The notes beneath the pieces were generated by a model that worked only from the letters and a program-made list of their open reading frames with translations, did no database searches and had not been told where the DNA came from. The position numbers and the translations under genes are program-made. Positions 42,048-49,991 of a stretch of DNA of 64,000 bases are shown in pieces. How positions within the stretch are numbered: the stretch's first letter is position 1; each line of letters begins with the position of its first letter. The stretch is taken from positions 146,167-210,166 of the forward strand of contig JAJPGV010000016.1 in NCBI GenBank assembly GCA_021325635.1, given 5' to 3'. The stretch comes from Chloroflexota bacterium (GTDB lineage Bacteria > Chloroflexota > JAJPGV01).

Positions 42048-42497
42048 ATGGCCTTAACCGACGAGTTGCTGCTGCAAGGCGCCAAATCAGTCGTGGCGCA
42101 CGTGGTGGAGACGTCGCCCGCGCCGAGCGTCATGGTCAGTGTTGATCACGGCTGCGTGAAGCTGCGGGGCAACGTCGCCACAGCCGAGATCGCCCTGCGC
42201 CTCGACGGGCAGATCCAGGCGATTTCCGGCGTGAGCACAGTCATCGACGAGCTGGTGGACGACGACACGCTGCTGGCGCGCGTGCGCGATGTGATTGGGG
42301 CACACGAGGACATCGCAGCCTCGATTCAGGGCTGCCACGCAATCCTGGGAACGGTCTACATCGACTGGTCGGTTCGCTGCCCGGCGGTGGAGCAGTCGCT
42401 GCGAGATGAGCTGCTGGCTATCCGCGGCGTGCGGGCAGTGGTCAACGGTACCTGGAGCAGCATCAACAAGAGCGGCCCCCTGGCCCTCACTCACTGA
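42048..42497 (+). CDS. BON-domain protein, copy 1
   Basis: The protein has 149 residues from the ATG at 42048 (GAAGGAAG upstream). It has two BON-like modules: residues 1-65 (VMVSVDHGCVKLRGNVATAEIALRLDGQIQAISGVSTVIDEL) and 75-140 (AILGTVYIDWSVRCPAVEQSLRDELLAIRGVRAVVNG). There is no signal peptide or lipobox, so it is probably cytoplasmic, unlike the periplasmic OsmY. BON modules bind lipids or proteins. A relative lies at 49992. Confidence 0.72.
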   Translation: MALTDELLLQGAKSVVAHVVETSPAPSVMVSVDHGCVKLRGNVATAEIALRLDGQIQAISGVSTVIDELVDDDTLLARVRDVIGAHEDIAASIQGCHAILGTVYIDWSVRCPAVEQSLRDELLAIRGVRAVVNGTWSSINKSGPLALTH

Positions 42498-42524
42498 CGG
42501 CCGTCGACGGTCCGAGGCCGGGCG

Positions 42525-43721
42525 CTATTCGGTGGATGCCTCGCGGCGAGGCGTCCGATAGTCAGAGCCGGCGGAGAGCACCTGACTTGGCAGCGATTGA
42601 CCGCCCAAAGAGCGAGCAATTGACAAAAGCTCGTGGGCGACGTCCACGTTCTCGGCAAGGTCACGCGGCGGTTCGAGCAGAAAGAAGCGAACCGCCATCG
42701 GAAGCGCGGTATTGGCTACCACAGCCTCAAACCCTAAGCGCCGGCGAAGCTCTGGCCGAAGCGCCCGCAGCATCGGCCTCAACTTGCCCAGGCCAAGGCT
42801 GAACTGCAGCGGAACCGGCGTCGTGGCCAGGGCCTGCAGCCCCATGAACCGGTCGATCCACTGATCGTGCGTACCTCGGATGGCGCTCACCCTTCCGCCC
42901 GCGCCCAAAATGCTGCCGCGCAGCTGCGGCAGAACCGACTTGCGGTCCTGGCAGCGAAAGCTGAACAGAGCAGCGCAGCGGCCCTTGGGCAGCGCCTCCA
43001 CCGGAGCGCCCTGGCTCACCTGGAGGGACACGGCCGCCTGATCCATCAGACCGATGGACCATACGGGCAGCGGCTGCCGCCACAGGTCGGCAAGGCAGCG
43101 CTCAACGTCCTCGACGGAGTTGAAGGCGGCGATGAGTGGCTCCATCGGCGCCCAGGCCTGCAGGAGCAGATCCACCTCGACGATCAGGCCCGTGCGGCCC
43201 TCGCCACCTACCACCGAGCCAAGGTCATCACCAGCCACCTCGAGCAGCTCACCCTGCGGCGTGAGCAGCCGAACGCGGGCGACCGATTGCCGAATGGAGC
43301 CAAACTCGAAGCTGCCGACGCCAACACCACCCTGCGCCACAAAACCACCGACCGTCGAGACAGCCCGGCTGCTGGGGTAGACGCGAGGCATCCAGCCCTG
43401 GGGCTGGAGCTCGCGGATGAGCGCGCCCCAGGTCATCCCTGGCTCGATAGCGGCTACCCCTGCCGCGGGATCGAGCGCCAGCAGGCGCTGCAGCCCGCGC
43501 AACGAAACCTGCAAGCCAGCGACGGCGAGCGGCACGTGGGGACTGGTCCCCGCTCCACGCGCCAGCAGCGGCACCGCGTGCCGCGCAGCGACATCGACGA
43601 GATCTCGGAGCTCTTCAACACTGTTGGGAGACACCGTCCCAACGAGCCCGTTTCCCTCCGCCGAAACGAAGCGGTCACTGAAGGTCCGGCGAAGCTCTTC
43701 CTTCAGCGCGGCGTAATGCAA
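42525..43721 (-). CDS. FAD-linked oxidase (GlcD/GlcE-like)
   Basis: The protein has about 398 residues when started at the TTG at 43721; the open frame extends to 44054 but the added residues are not conserved-looking and would overlap both phased arrays. The FAD_binding_4 domain has VSPNSVEELRDLVDVAARHAVPLLARGAGTS and VSTVGGFVAQGGVGVGSFEFGSI. The C-terminal domain is short and lacks an obvious Fe-S motif. It may oxidise a 2-hydroxyacid or similar substrate. Array 13 lies 38 bp upstream of the chosen start. Confidence 0.75.
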   Translation of the reverse strand: MHYAALKEELRRTFSDRFVSAEGNGLVGTVSPNSVEELRDLVDVAARHAVPLLARGAGTSPHVPLAVAGLQVSLRGLQRLLALDPAAGVAAIEPGMTWGALIRELQPQGWMPRVYPSSRAVSTVGGFVAQGGVGVGSFEFGSIRQSVARVRLLTPQGELLEVAGDDLGSVVGGEGRTGLIVEVDLLLQAWAPMEPLIAAFNSVEDVERCLADLWRQPLPVWSIGLMDQAAVSLQVSQGAPVEALPKGRCAALFSFRCQDRKSVLPQLRGSILGAGGRVSAIRGTHDQWIDRFMGLQALATTPVPLQFSLGLGKLRPMLRALRPELRRRLGFEAVVANTALPMAVRFFLLEPPRDLAENVDVAHELLSIARSLGGQSLPSQVLSAGSDYRTPRREASTE

Positions 43722-43758
43722 GTCGTCGATACCGATGTGTAACCGTGCCCCGGCCGCC

Positions 43759-43786
43759 GTAAAAAATCCATAAACACGCAGTAGAA
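43759..43786 (-). promoter_or_regulatory. 11-bp-phased direct repeats, array 13 (FAD-linked oxidase)
   Basis: Reading the minus strand, TTCTAC, GTTTAT and TTTTAC start every 11 bp (plus positions 43781, 43770, 43759). The array lies 38 bp before the TTG at 43721 and supports that start choice. Confidence 0.6.
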
Positions 43787-43822
43787 ATTTGCGAAGTTTG
43801 GCAACCGAGACGGGCGGGAGCC

Positions 43823-43861
43823 GTTTATGCGGGTGTTGGAGGCCTTTTAGGCTGCATTTAG
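43823..43861 (+). promoter_or_regulatory. 11-bp-phased direct repeats, array 14 (GNAT/acyl-CoA synthetase)
   Basis: GTTTAT at 43823, a degenerate TGTTGG at 43834, TTTTAG at 43845 and ATTTAG at 43856 keep the 11-bp period. The last copy is only 25 bp from the GTG at 43886, which makes a later GTG start (43961) worth considering. Confidence 0.6.
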
Positions 43862-43885
43862 CGGGCTCGACGTAGCCTGCAACAG

Positions 43886-46585
43886 GTGGCCACGCAACTT
43901 CACACGGCAGCCGTGAACACAAGGCCATGGCCCCAGCCGAGCAGCACAGCGGAAACCAGCGTGGTCCTCCTGCGCGACGGTGGACGAGCGCTGATTCGCC
44001 CATATCAGGCCAGCGACAGGCCAACAGCGCGGGCCCTATTGGAGAGCCTTTCACCGGACAGCCGCGCCATGCGCTTCCACTCGGCCGTGAGCCTGACGGA
44101 CCGGCTCATGGACTACGCCGTTGGAGGCCACGCCCTGGTGGTGGAAGCGCGGGAGCGCATGGTGGCCCTGGGCTCCTACAGCCCGCTGCGTGACCCCGGA
44201 CGGGCTGAGATTGCCCTGGCGGTGGAAGATACGCAGCAGGGTCGGGGCATAGGCACGGCGCTGTTCGAGCGTCTGGCCAGCGACGCGCGCCGGGAGGGTA
44301 TCCACAGCTTCCTGGCCCTCGTCCTGCCAGCCAACGCCAGCATGATCGAAGTCCTGAACAACCTCGGGTTCGCCTTCTCGAGGCAGCTCGAGCAGGGTGA
44401 GCTGGAGTACCGCGTCACGCTCGATCCCAGCCCTGCTGCGCAGCTGCGAGCCGACCAGCGCATGCATACCGCGGCGGCCCGGTCGCTCGAGGCCCTCTTC
44501 CGGCCGCGCAGCATCGCCGTTGTGGGCGCGTCGCGCAGGAGGGGCACCGTGGGACATGAGCTCTTCCGAAGCCTGCTTGCGGGAGAGTTCGCCGGCCCGG
44601 CATACCCCGTCAACCCCGCGGCGGGCTCCGTGGCGTCCGTCCGATCCTACTCTCGCGTCTCCGCTATTCCCGACCAGGTGGACCTGTGCGTCATTGCTCT
44701 GCCGGCCCCGGCCGTGCCGGACGCTGCACGGGAGTGCCTCGACGCCGGCGCAAAGGCGCTCGTGGTGATCTCCGGCGGGTTTGCCGAGGCAGGCGCGGAG
44801 GGCAAGCAGCGGCAGGAAGAGCTGCTGCGGTTGTGCCGATCGCGCGATGCCCGGCTGGTGGGCCCCAACTGTCTGGGGATCCTGGTACGGCAGCAAGACG
44901 GGTGGCTCAACGCAACCTTCGGTGGCATCGCGCCGCCCCCGGGCGTGGTGGCGATCGCTTCCCAGTCCGGAGCGCTGGGACTGGCCATCCTGAAGCACGC
45001 CGCGCAGATCGGCATCGGCATCTCGTCGTTCGTGTCCATGGGCAACAAGGCCGATCTGTCGTCGAACGATCTCCTGGAACGGTGGGAGGACGACCCCGAT
45101 ACTCGCGCAATCGTGCTGTACCTGGAGTCATTCGGCAACCCGCGGCGGTTTGCGCGGGTCGCCCGGCGGGTCAACGGCCAAAAGCCGATCATCGCGGTCA
45201 AGAGCGGCCGGGGCGAGGCCGGACGAAAGGCCGCGGCGTCACACACAGCGGCGATGGCCGGGTCGAACCAGGCGGTCGACGCGCTGTTCCGCCAGGCTGG
45301 GGTCATCCGCTGCGACACCCTGGAAGAGGTGTTCGAAGCGGCCGGCCTGTTGGCTAACCAACCACTGCCCAAGGGACCGCGGGCCGGGATCGTCACCAAC
45401 GCGGGAGGCCTCGGCATCCTGTGCGCCGACGCCTGCGAAGCTCATGGGCTGGCGGTTCCCGAGCTGAGCGAGCGCACCCTGGCGGACGTGCGCGAGCGGA
45501 TGCCGGCAGGAGCGCAGGCGGGGAACCCACTGGATCTCATCGCTACGTGCACTCCCGAGACCTACGGGCTGGCCGTCAGGGCCCTGCTGGAAGATCCCGA
45601 AACGGACGCCGTCATTGCGCTGCTGGTCCCGCTGCCGCTGCACGACGCCGAGGACTTCGGCCGGCACATCGCCGCCGCCGCGCGCGACCTCCCGAATAAG
45701 CCTGTTCTCGCCTGCTTCGGCGGCGAACAGGACTCAGCGGCGCTCAAGTCCGCGGGAGTGCCGATGTACAGCTTTCCCGAAAGCGCCGCACGGGCCCTGG
45801 CTCACGCCGCGGAGCGCGCCGCCTGGCTGCGGCGGCCAGCCGGCAAGCTGCTGGTCTTTGACGATATGTCGGCAGCCCGCGGGCGCGAGATCCTGGGCGC
45901 CGCCCTCGGCACAGGCGGCTCCGGCTGGCTTGGACCAGAAGAGGTGGCGGCCCTGCTGGCAGCCTTCGGCATCCCCATGCCGCCAGCCAGGGTGGCCCAC
46001 TCGGCCGAGGAGGCAGCCCGCGCCTGGAAGGCCATCGGTGCACCCTCGGTCCTGAAGCTCGTCTCGCGCACGATTCTCCACAAGTCCGAGGTAGGCGGAG
46101 TCAGGCTAGGAGTGACTTCAGCCGGAAAGGCTCGCCAGGGCTACCGAGCGATCGCGGCGGCGCTGGAGGCACGCGGACTTGCAGCCGGCATGGAGGGCGT
46201 GCTGGTGCAGCAGATGGCGGCGGGCGGGACCGAGTGTTTGGTCGGCGTGGTGAGCGACCCCACGTTCGGTCCACTGCTTGCCTTCGGCTCGGGCGGGATC
46301 ACCGCCGAGCTGCTGGGCGACGTCGCCTTCCGGCTGCCGCCGTTGACGGACGTGGACGCGGCGGAGCTGGTCAGCAGCGTGAAGGTGGCCAAGCTGCTGG
46401 CAGGCTATCGCGGCCAGCCGGCCGGCGATCAGTCCGCCCTGCGCGAGCTGCTGCTGCGCGTGTCGCGGATGACCGAGGAGCTGCCGGAAATCGAAGAGAT
46501 GGACCTGAACCCCGTCATCGTGCATCCCGAGGAGGGCGGACTGACGGTCGTCGACGCACGCATCCGCGTTCGCGCGGCAGGCTAA
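43886..46585 (+). CDS. GNAT acetyltransferase fused to NDP-forming acyl-CoA synthetase
   Basis: The protein has 899 residues from a GTG at 43886, or 874 from a GTG at 43961. The N-terminal GNAT domain spans about 26-175 (IALAVEDTQQGRGIGTALFERLA). A CoA-binding domain follows (SIAVVGASRRRGTVGHELF), then the succinyl-CoA-synthetase-like part with SHTAAMAGS, whose His would be phosphorylated in active ADP-forming enzymes, and an ATP-grasp domain at about 670-895 (SVLKLVSRTILHKSEVGGVRLGV). In the related protein acetyltransferase Pat/YfiQ the GNAT domain is C-terminal as I recall, so the order here is reversed. It may couple acyl-CoA metabolism with protein acylation. Confidence 0.88.
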   Translation: MATQLHTAAVNTRPWPQPSSTAETSVVLLRDGGRALIRPYQASDRPTARALLESLSPDSRAMRFHSAVSLTDRLMDYAVGGHALVVEARERMVALGSYSPLRDPGRAEIALAVEDTQQGRGIGTALFERLASDARREGIHSFLALVLPANASMIEVLNNLGFAFSRQLEQGELEYRVTLDPSPAAQLRADQRMHTAAARSLEALFRPRSIAVVGASRRRGTVGHELFRSLLAGEFAGPAYPVNPAAGSVASVRSYSRVSAIPDQVDLCVIALPAPAVPDAARECLDAGAKALVVISGGFAEAGAEGKQRQEELLRLCRSRDARLVGPNCLGILVRQQDGWLNATFGGIAPPPGVVAIASQSGALGLAILKHAAQIGIGISSFVSMGNKADLSSNDLLERWEDDPDTRAIVLYLESFGNPRRFARVARRVNGQKPIIAVKSGRGEAGRKAAASHTAAMAGSNQAVDALFRQAGVIRCDTLEEVFEAAGLLANQPLPKGPRAGIVTNAGGLGILCADACEAHGLAVPELSERTLADVRERMPAGAQAGNPLDLIATCTPETYGLAVRALLEDPETDAVIALLVPLPLHDAEDFGRHIAAAARDLPNKPVLACFGGEQDSAALKSAGVPMYSFPESAARALAHAAERAAWLRRPAGKLLVFDDMSAARGREILGAALGTGGSGWLGPEEVAALLAAFGIPMPPARVAHSAEEAARAWKAIGAPSVLKLVSRTILHKSEVGGVRLGVTSAGKARQGYRAIAAALEARGLAAGMEGVLVQQMAAGGTECLVGVVSDPTFGPLLAFGSGGITAELLGDVAFRLPPLTDVDAAELVSSVKVAKLLAGYRGQPAGDQSALRELLLRVSRMTEELPEIEEMDLNPVIVHPEEGGLTVVDARIRVRAAG

Positions 46586-46594
46586 ATGCGAGCC

Positions 46595-46633
46595 CTTTGT
46601 GACAGATGCACGCGCCGTTTATGTGACTTTTCC
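46595..46633 (+). promoter_or_regulatory. 11-bp-phased direct repeats, array 15 (Hsp20 operon)
   Basis: CTTTGT at 46595, ATGCAC at 46606, GTTTAT at 46617 and TTTTCC at 46628 keep the 11-bp period; GTTTAT is the strong core. The array ends 63 bp before hsp20. Confidence 0.58.
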
Positions 46634-46695
46634 GGTGGACGCCACAGGGTAGGAGTGGACGCAGCCACGTAGCTCGTTGAAGGAGGTCAAGGTCC

Positions 46696-47130
46696 ATGAG
46701 ATTACCCGTGGTTCGACATAGCAGTGGTGAGCCGGCCACCGTGGAAGACGTATTCAACCGATTGCTGGATTGGCCACGGCGAACGAGCTGGCCCAGCTTC
46801 TGGACGCTGGAAGAGCCCGCCATCGACGTGTACCGGCAAGACGGATCGATCGTCGTCAAAGCCGCCATGCCGGAAGCCAAGCCGGAAGAGATCGAAGCGT
46901 CTATCGACGGCAACGTCTTGATGCTGCACCGCGAATACCAGCATGAGACTGAGGAGAAGGACAAGGAGTACTTCTACAAGGAGCAGCAGCACAGCTCCTT
47001 CACCCGGCAGGTTGAGCTGCCGGCGACGGTTGATGCCGCGAAGGCGACGGCGGAGCTCAAGGACGGCATGCTGACCATCACCGCGCCTGTATCGGGGGCG
47101 GCTGAGAAGAAGATCCCGATCAAGGCCTAG
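46696..47130 (+). CDS. Small heat-shock protein, Hsp20/alpha-crystallin family
   Basis: The protein has 144 residues. The alpha-crystallin domain spans about 42-135: PAIDVYRQDGSIVVKAAMPEAKPEEIEASIDGNVLMLHRE, SSFTRQVELPATVD and AELKDGMLTITAPV. The C-terminal IXI-like motif is KIPIKA. It binds unfolding proteins without ATP. It is co-transcribed with the DUF2267 gene 33 bp downstream. Hsp20 is a hallmark of dormancy regulons in mycobacteria (HspX). Confidence 0.92.
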   Translation: MRLPVVRHSSGEPATVEDVFNRLLDWPRRTSWPSFWTLEEPAIDVYRQDGSIVVKAAMPEAKPEEIEASIDGNVLMLHREYQHETEEKDKEYFYKEQQHSSFTRQVELPATVDAAKATAELKDGMLTITAPVSGAAEKKIPIKA

Positions 47131-47163
47131 CAGGCCCGACCAATAGCACGCAGGAGGCTCGAC

Positions 47164-47613
47164 ATGCAGGACACCACCCAGGCCATCTTCCAGAGCACAA
47201 TTCAGACGACCGACGAATGGCTGCGCCGGATTGACACCGAGTTGGGTTGGCGAAACCGACATCGAGCCTACACTGCCTTGCGGGCGACCCTCCATGCCCT
47301 GCGTGACAGACTGCCCCTGGACGAATCGGCGCAGTTCAGCAGCCAGCTTCCGCTGCTGATACGCGGGATCTACTTCGAGGGCTGGGATCCCCAGCCGAAG
47401 CCCGACAAGCTGAGTAAGGCCGACCTGATGGACGCCATCCATGAGGCGTTCGGGCACGATCCGGACGTCAACCCCGAACGGGTAGCCGAAGCCGTATTCG
47501 CGACCATTGCCGCCCACGTGTCCCGTGGTGAGGTCGACGACGTGCGAGCGGCGCTGCCCAAAGCGCTGGCCGAGCTATGGCCCCGCGCCGCGGGGGTAGG
47601 GGCCCGAGGCTAG
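47164..47613 (+). CDS. DUF2267-family protein
   Basis: The protein has 149 residues from the ATG at 47164 with GGAGGC upstream. It is helical, with the family pattern TTDEWLRRIDTELGWRNRHRAYTALRATLHALRDRLPLDESAQFSSQLPLLIRGIYFEGW, then DLMDAIHEAF and VFATIAAHVSRGEVDDVRAALPKALAELWP. The function of DUF2267 is unknown; the family often occurs near stress genes. It lies in the Hsp20 operon behind array 15. Confidence 0.8.
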   Translation: MQDTTQAIFQSTIQTTDEWLRRIDTELGWRNRHRAYTALRATLHALRDRLPLDESAQFSSQLPLLIRGIYFEGWDPQPKPDKLSKADLMDAIHEAFGHDPDVNPERVAEAVFATIAAHVSRGEVDDVRAALPKALAELWPRAAGVGARG

Positions 47614-47656
47614 GCACCCTGGGCTCCGCTCCATCCCCCGGCGCTTGTTGCGCTCT

Positions 47657-47673
47657 GTTCACACCGCGTTCAC
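47657..47673 (+). promoter_or_regulatory. 11-bp-phased direct repeats, array 16 (receiver-like gene)
   Basis: Two identical GTTCAC hexamers start at 47657 and 47668, 11 bp apart, 57 bp before the start at 47730. Only two copies are clear. Confidence 0.55.
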
Positions 47674-47729
47674 GCCGCTGAAAGCAACCGCGGCGTACTG
47701 TCGGAGAGCAAGGAGCGAAGGAGAAAGTC

Positions 47730-48152
47730 ATGCAGGCCACGAAGACGGTCGTCATCGCGCAGCGTCCTGGGGACTACCTGGACATCATGGCTCAATGGTT
47801 GCGAGATGCCGGGTACAGGGTGCGTGTATGCGGTGGGCCAAGCGAGATCCGGTATGACTGCTGGTCACACGCGTATGACGACTGCCCGCTCTGGCACCAG
47901 GCCGATCTGGTCATCTATGACCCGTGGCTGGCGACGGCCTATACAGGTCAGGACCAGTTCGAGCTCGAGACCGGACGCCATCCCAATCTGCCTGTGCTCA
48001 TCTGGGGACCAAGCGCCATCCCGGCCGACGTGGCCGACATGGCGACAAAAGGACTCCTGGAACTGCTGCCGCTCGACATCACCCGCCAAGCGTTGGTAGA
48101 AGCGGTCGAGCGCAAGATTGGCAGCGCCACACAACCCGCGGCCGCGGTCTAG
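47730..48152 (+). CDS. Degenerate receiver-like protein
   Basis: The protein has 140 residues from the ATG at 47730 (GAAGGAGAAAG upstream). TVVIAQRPGDYLDIMAQWLRDAGYRVRVCGG and ADLVIYDPWL...LPVLIWGPSAIPADVADMATKGLLELLPLDITRQALVEAVE follow a CheY-like alpha/beta order. The position of the acidic pair is occupied by AQRP, so phosphorylation by the normal mechanism is unlikely, although Asp is present in VIYDP. An insert with WSHAYDDCPLWHQ contains Cys and His residues. It may be a stand-alone signalling or sensor protein of this regulon. Confidence 0.55.
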   Translation: MQATKTVVIAQRPGDYLDIMAQWLRDAGYRVRVCGGPSEIRYDCWSHAYDDCPLWHQADLVIYDPWLATAYTGQDQFELETGRHPNLPVLIWGPSAIPADVADMATKGLLELLPLDITRQALVEAVERKIGSATQPAAAV

Positions 48153-48254
48153 GGCAGCGCCAAGCCCGGCCGTCGCCGCGCTCCATCGAAGACTCCCACT
48201 CGAGCTCACCTCTAGGGAGCTCCGCGCTCGACAGCCAATCGCAAGGAGAGTGTC

Positions 48255-48770
48255 ATGGCCATTCATTCAAGCGTGACCGGTCTGTTCCGCGAGGAAGCAG
48301 AGGCCTTGGGGGCCGCGGCTGAGCTGCACCGCGCCGGATTTACGCGCGATCAGGTATCCATTGTGCCCAAAACGCCGGCCGCGTTGATCGTCTCGGCCGG
48401 AGGCCGCTATTCGGAAGTCGAGAACATCTTGCAGCGCTGCGGCGCCATTCGGCGCTTGACCTCCATCGAGGATGGGCACATCGCCGACCAGACGGGTTGG
48501 CTTCCACCGGAAATCGCGATGCTGGCGCCCGAGGCGGACCGGCTGGAGCAGCAATCTTCAGCTATTCCGGAGCTAGTGGCGCCGGATCTCGTTGCCACTG
48601 CCAACGTGGCCGCACCCGAAGCCGACCGTCTGGAGCAGCTGCTGCCCGCCATTCCCAAAGCCAGCTCGGCCGAGATCGAGCTGGAGCGGCACCTGACCCC
48701 GGTCACGCCGGAAGCGGACCAGCTCGAGCAGATCATTCCCGCGTACGTCGCGCCTGAAGAGGACGAATAG
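48255..48770 (+). CDS. Stress-type small alpha/beta domain protein with repeated C-terminal tail
   Basis: The protein has 171 residues from the ATG at 48255 (GCAAGGAGAG upstream). The N-terminal 65 residues (VTGLFREEAEALGAAAELHRAGFTRDQVSIV) resemble the small domain of general-stress proteins such as YflT/GSP17M. The C-terminal half contains three imperfect repeats of about 20-40 residues with the core (A/T)PEADxLEQxxxAxx (about 94, 115 and 149). No phased array is visible upstream. Function is unknown. Confidence 0.55.
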   Translation: MAIHSSVTGLFREEAEALGAAAELHRAGFTRDQVSIVPKTPAALIVSAGGRYSEVENILQRCGAIRRLTSIEDGHIADQTGWLPPEIAMLAPEADRLEQQSSAIPELVAPDLVATANVAAPEADRLEQLLPAIPKASSAEIELERHLTPVTPEADQLEQIIPAYVAPEEDE

Positions 48771-48813
48771 CCTCAGTCTCGGTAGGCGGCTTCTAGATGG
48801 ATGGTGCGGAGCT

Positions 48814-48852
48814 GTTGCCCCGACGTTGAGGTGGCCTTGACACGGTATTGCC
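48814..48852 (+). promoter_or_regulatory. 11-bp-phased direct repeats, array 17 (ribosome hibernation factor)
   Basis: GTTGCC at 48814, GTTGAG at 48825, CTTGAC at 48836 and ATTGCC at 48847 keep the 11-bp period, ending 68 bp before the GTG at 48920. All copies have G at the fourth position, so this is a variant form. Confidence 0.5.
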
Positions 48853-48919
48853 GGCCCCGCGCCGATCATGGGCTTGGGGGAGACAACCTCCGCAAAGTTA
48901 CCGATCGAGGAGCAGACAG

Positions 48920-49279
48920 GTGAGCTTGAAGGTCCTCATCACGGCACAAGGCTTCCGTTTGGACGACGTTCAGGAGCGGCATATCAGGCACCAGCTCTCA
49001 TCCCTGGAGCGACGTTTGGCCCACCGCTCTGAGCCGGTAGCCCACCTCGTGCTCACGCATCAGCCTCAGCAGCGGCTGTACAGGGCCAACCTGCGAGTTC
49101 ACCTGGGCCCCGACGGGCCAACGCTGGTGAGCCGCCAGGCGGCACAGGAGGCCGATCACGCCGCGCGCATGGCCGTGGAGGCCGTGGAGCGAGAGCTGGA
49201 GCGTCGCCAGGCCAACCAGCAGGGCGCAGCGAGCTTCGGAGTTCCAAGCCGTCGCGAATTCGAGCCATCGAAGCGCTGA
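48920..49279 (+). CDS. Short ribosome hibernation promoting factor (HPF/YfiA family)
   Basis: The protein has 119 residues from a GTG at 48920 (GAGGAGCAGACAG upstream); the open frame upstream overlaps the promoter array. LKVLITAQGFRLDDVQERHIRHQLSSLERRLAH and HLVLTHQPQQRLYRANLRVHLGPDGPTLVSRQAAQEADHAARMAVEAVERELERR follow the S30AE fold. The C-terminal dimerisation domain of long HPF is missing, so it would inactivate ribosomes rather than link them as 100S dimers. It is an expected part of a dormancy response. Confidence 0.75.
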   Translation: MSLKVLITAQGFRLDDVQERHIRHQLSSLERRLAHRSEPVAHLVLTHQPQQRLYRANLRVHLGPDGPTLVSRQAAQEADHAARMAVEAVERELERRQANQQGAASFGVPSRREFEPSKR

Positions 49280-49300
49280 ACGTGGGCTGGACGGGGCGGA

Positions 49301-49339
49301 ATTTATACGCTGTTTCGCTTCCGTTTGGCCGCCTGTCAT
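49301..49339 (+). promoter_or_regulatory. 11-bp-phased direct repeats, array 18 (73-residue protein)
   Basis: ATTTAT at 49301, GTTTCG at 49312, GTTTGG at 49323 and TGTCAT at 49334 keep the 11-bp period. An extra GTTTAT at 49348 is out of phase. The array ends 39 bp before the start at 49378. Confidence 0.6.
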
Positions 49340-49377
49340 CGGCCCATGTTTATGGTGGGTAGGCGAGGAGGAAGGAC

Positions 49378-49599
49378 ATGATCACGACAAGCTTGACCAA
49401 GACATCTGCGGTGAGTCAATTGAGCTTGGTAGCCATGGGCTACGACCTTCCCCACCTGCGGTTCTACCGCTGGTTAGTCGCCCACGAACGGCATCCTGAG
49501 TTCGTCGGCGTGCAGCGCTCGCCAGTCCCCACGGGCCTCGACCTCGATCGGCTGTATGAGGCTGCGCCCGCGATCAGCCATGCGGTCCGGACGAGGTAA
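49378..49599 (+). CDS. Small conserved protein, LRFYRWL family, copy 1
   Basis: The protein has 73 residues from the ATG at 49378, with GGAGGAAGG upstream. The core is SQLSLVAMGYDLPHLRFYRWLVAHERHPEFVGVQ, and a paralogue at 50734 has ETQLALMGFDVARLRFYRWLFEHGRNPDWVGVK. Conservation between the two, each with its own phased array, shows that they are real genes. I do not recognise the family. The Arg/Tyr/Trp-rich helix could bind nucleic acid or protein. Confidence 0.65.
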   Translation: MITTSLTKTSAVSQLSLVAMGYDLPHLRFYRWLVAHERHPEFVGVQRSPVPTGLDLDRLYEAAPAISHAVRTR

Positions 49600-49640
49600 C
49601 CCGGTCGCACAGTGCGGCCAACGAGAACTTTTAGCCAAAC

Positions 49641-49668
49641 ATTGACAGCTCGTTCACGAGCTGTTTAT
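49641..49668 (+). promoter_or_regulatory. 11-bp-phased direct repeats, array 19 (zinc-ribbon protein)
   Basis: ATTGAC at 49641, GTTCAC at 49652 and GTTTAT at 49663 are exactly 11 bp apart. The array ends 14 bp before the ATG at 49683 but 68 bp before a GTG at 49737, so the later start agrees better with the other genes. Confidence 0.75.
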
Positions 49669-49736
49669 GCCAGCTGACCAAGATGGAGAATGGTGTGGCA
49701 GTTACGTACGCAAACAGCAGCCCGGCGAGGTGGACT

Positions 49737-49973
49737 GTGCGAGTGATCGAAGGGCCTCAGTGCGAGCTTGGTGATCCCGTCGAAGAGCTTCGCTGCGCAC
49801 GCTGCCAGGAGGTGACGTACGTCGGGTCCACCTGCCAGCACGTTCCCCCATCCGCGGTGGTCCGCAGCCGTTGGGACGGCCAGCCCGTATGCACGGCATG
49901 CCTGGCCGGGCACCGCGTACAAGCCTTCGTCCGGCAGCCTGCTCCCAGAGGACAGGAGCCCGCTGCGATCTGA
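49737..49973 (+). CDS. Small zinc-ribbon-like protein of unknown function
   Basis: The protein has 78 residues from a GTG at 49737, with CGAGGTGG upstream. An ATG at 49683 gives 96 residues but would sit 14 bp after the promoter array. Two Cys pairs, LRCARCQEV and PVCTACLAG, with an intervening CQHVPP, suggest a zinc ribbon. No known family is recognised. A role as a small regulator or redox-sensitive protein in this regulon is possible. Confidence 0.5.
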   Translation: MRVIEGPQCELGDPVEELRCARCQEVTYVGSTCQHVPPSAVVRSRWDGQPVCTACLAGHRVQAFVRQPAPRGQEPAAI

Positions 49974-49991
49974 GACTGGCCGCCGTCCCGG

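Noticed and set aside
49348..49353. Extra GTTTAT near the 73-residue gene as a further array member
   Set aside because: It is 14 bp from the previous repeat and out of the 11-bp phase.
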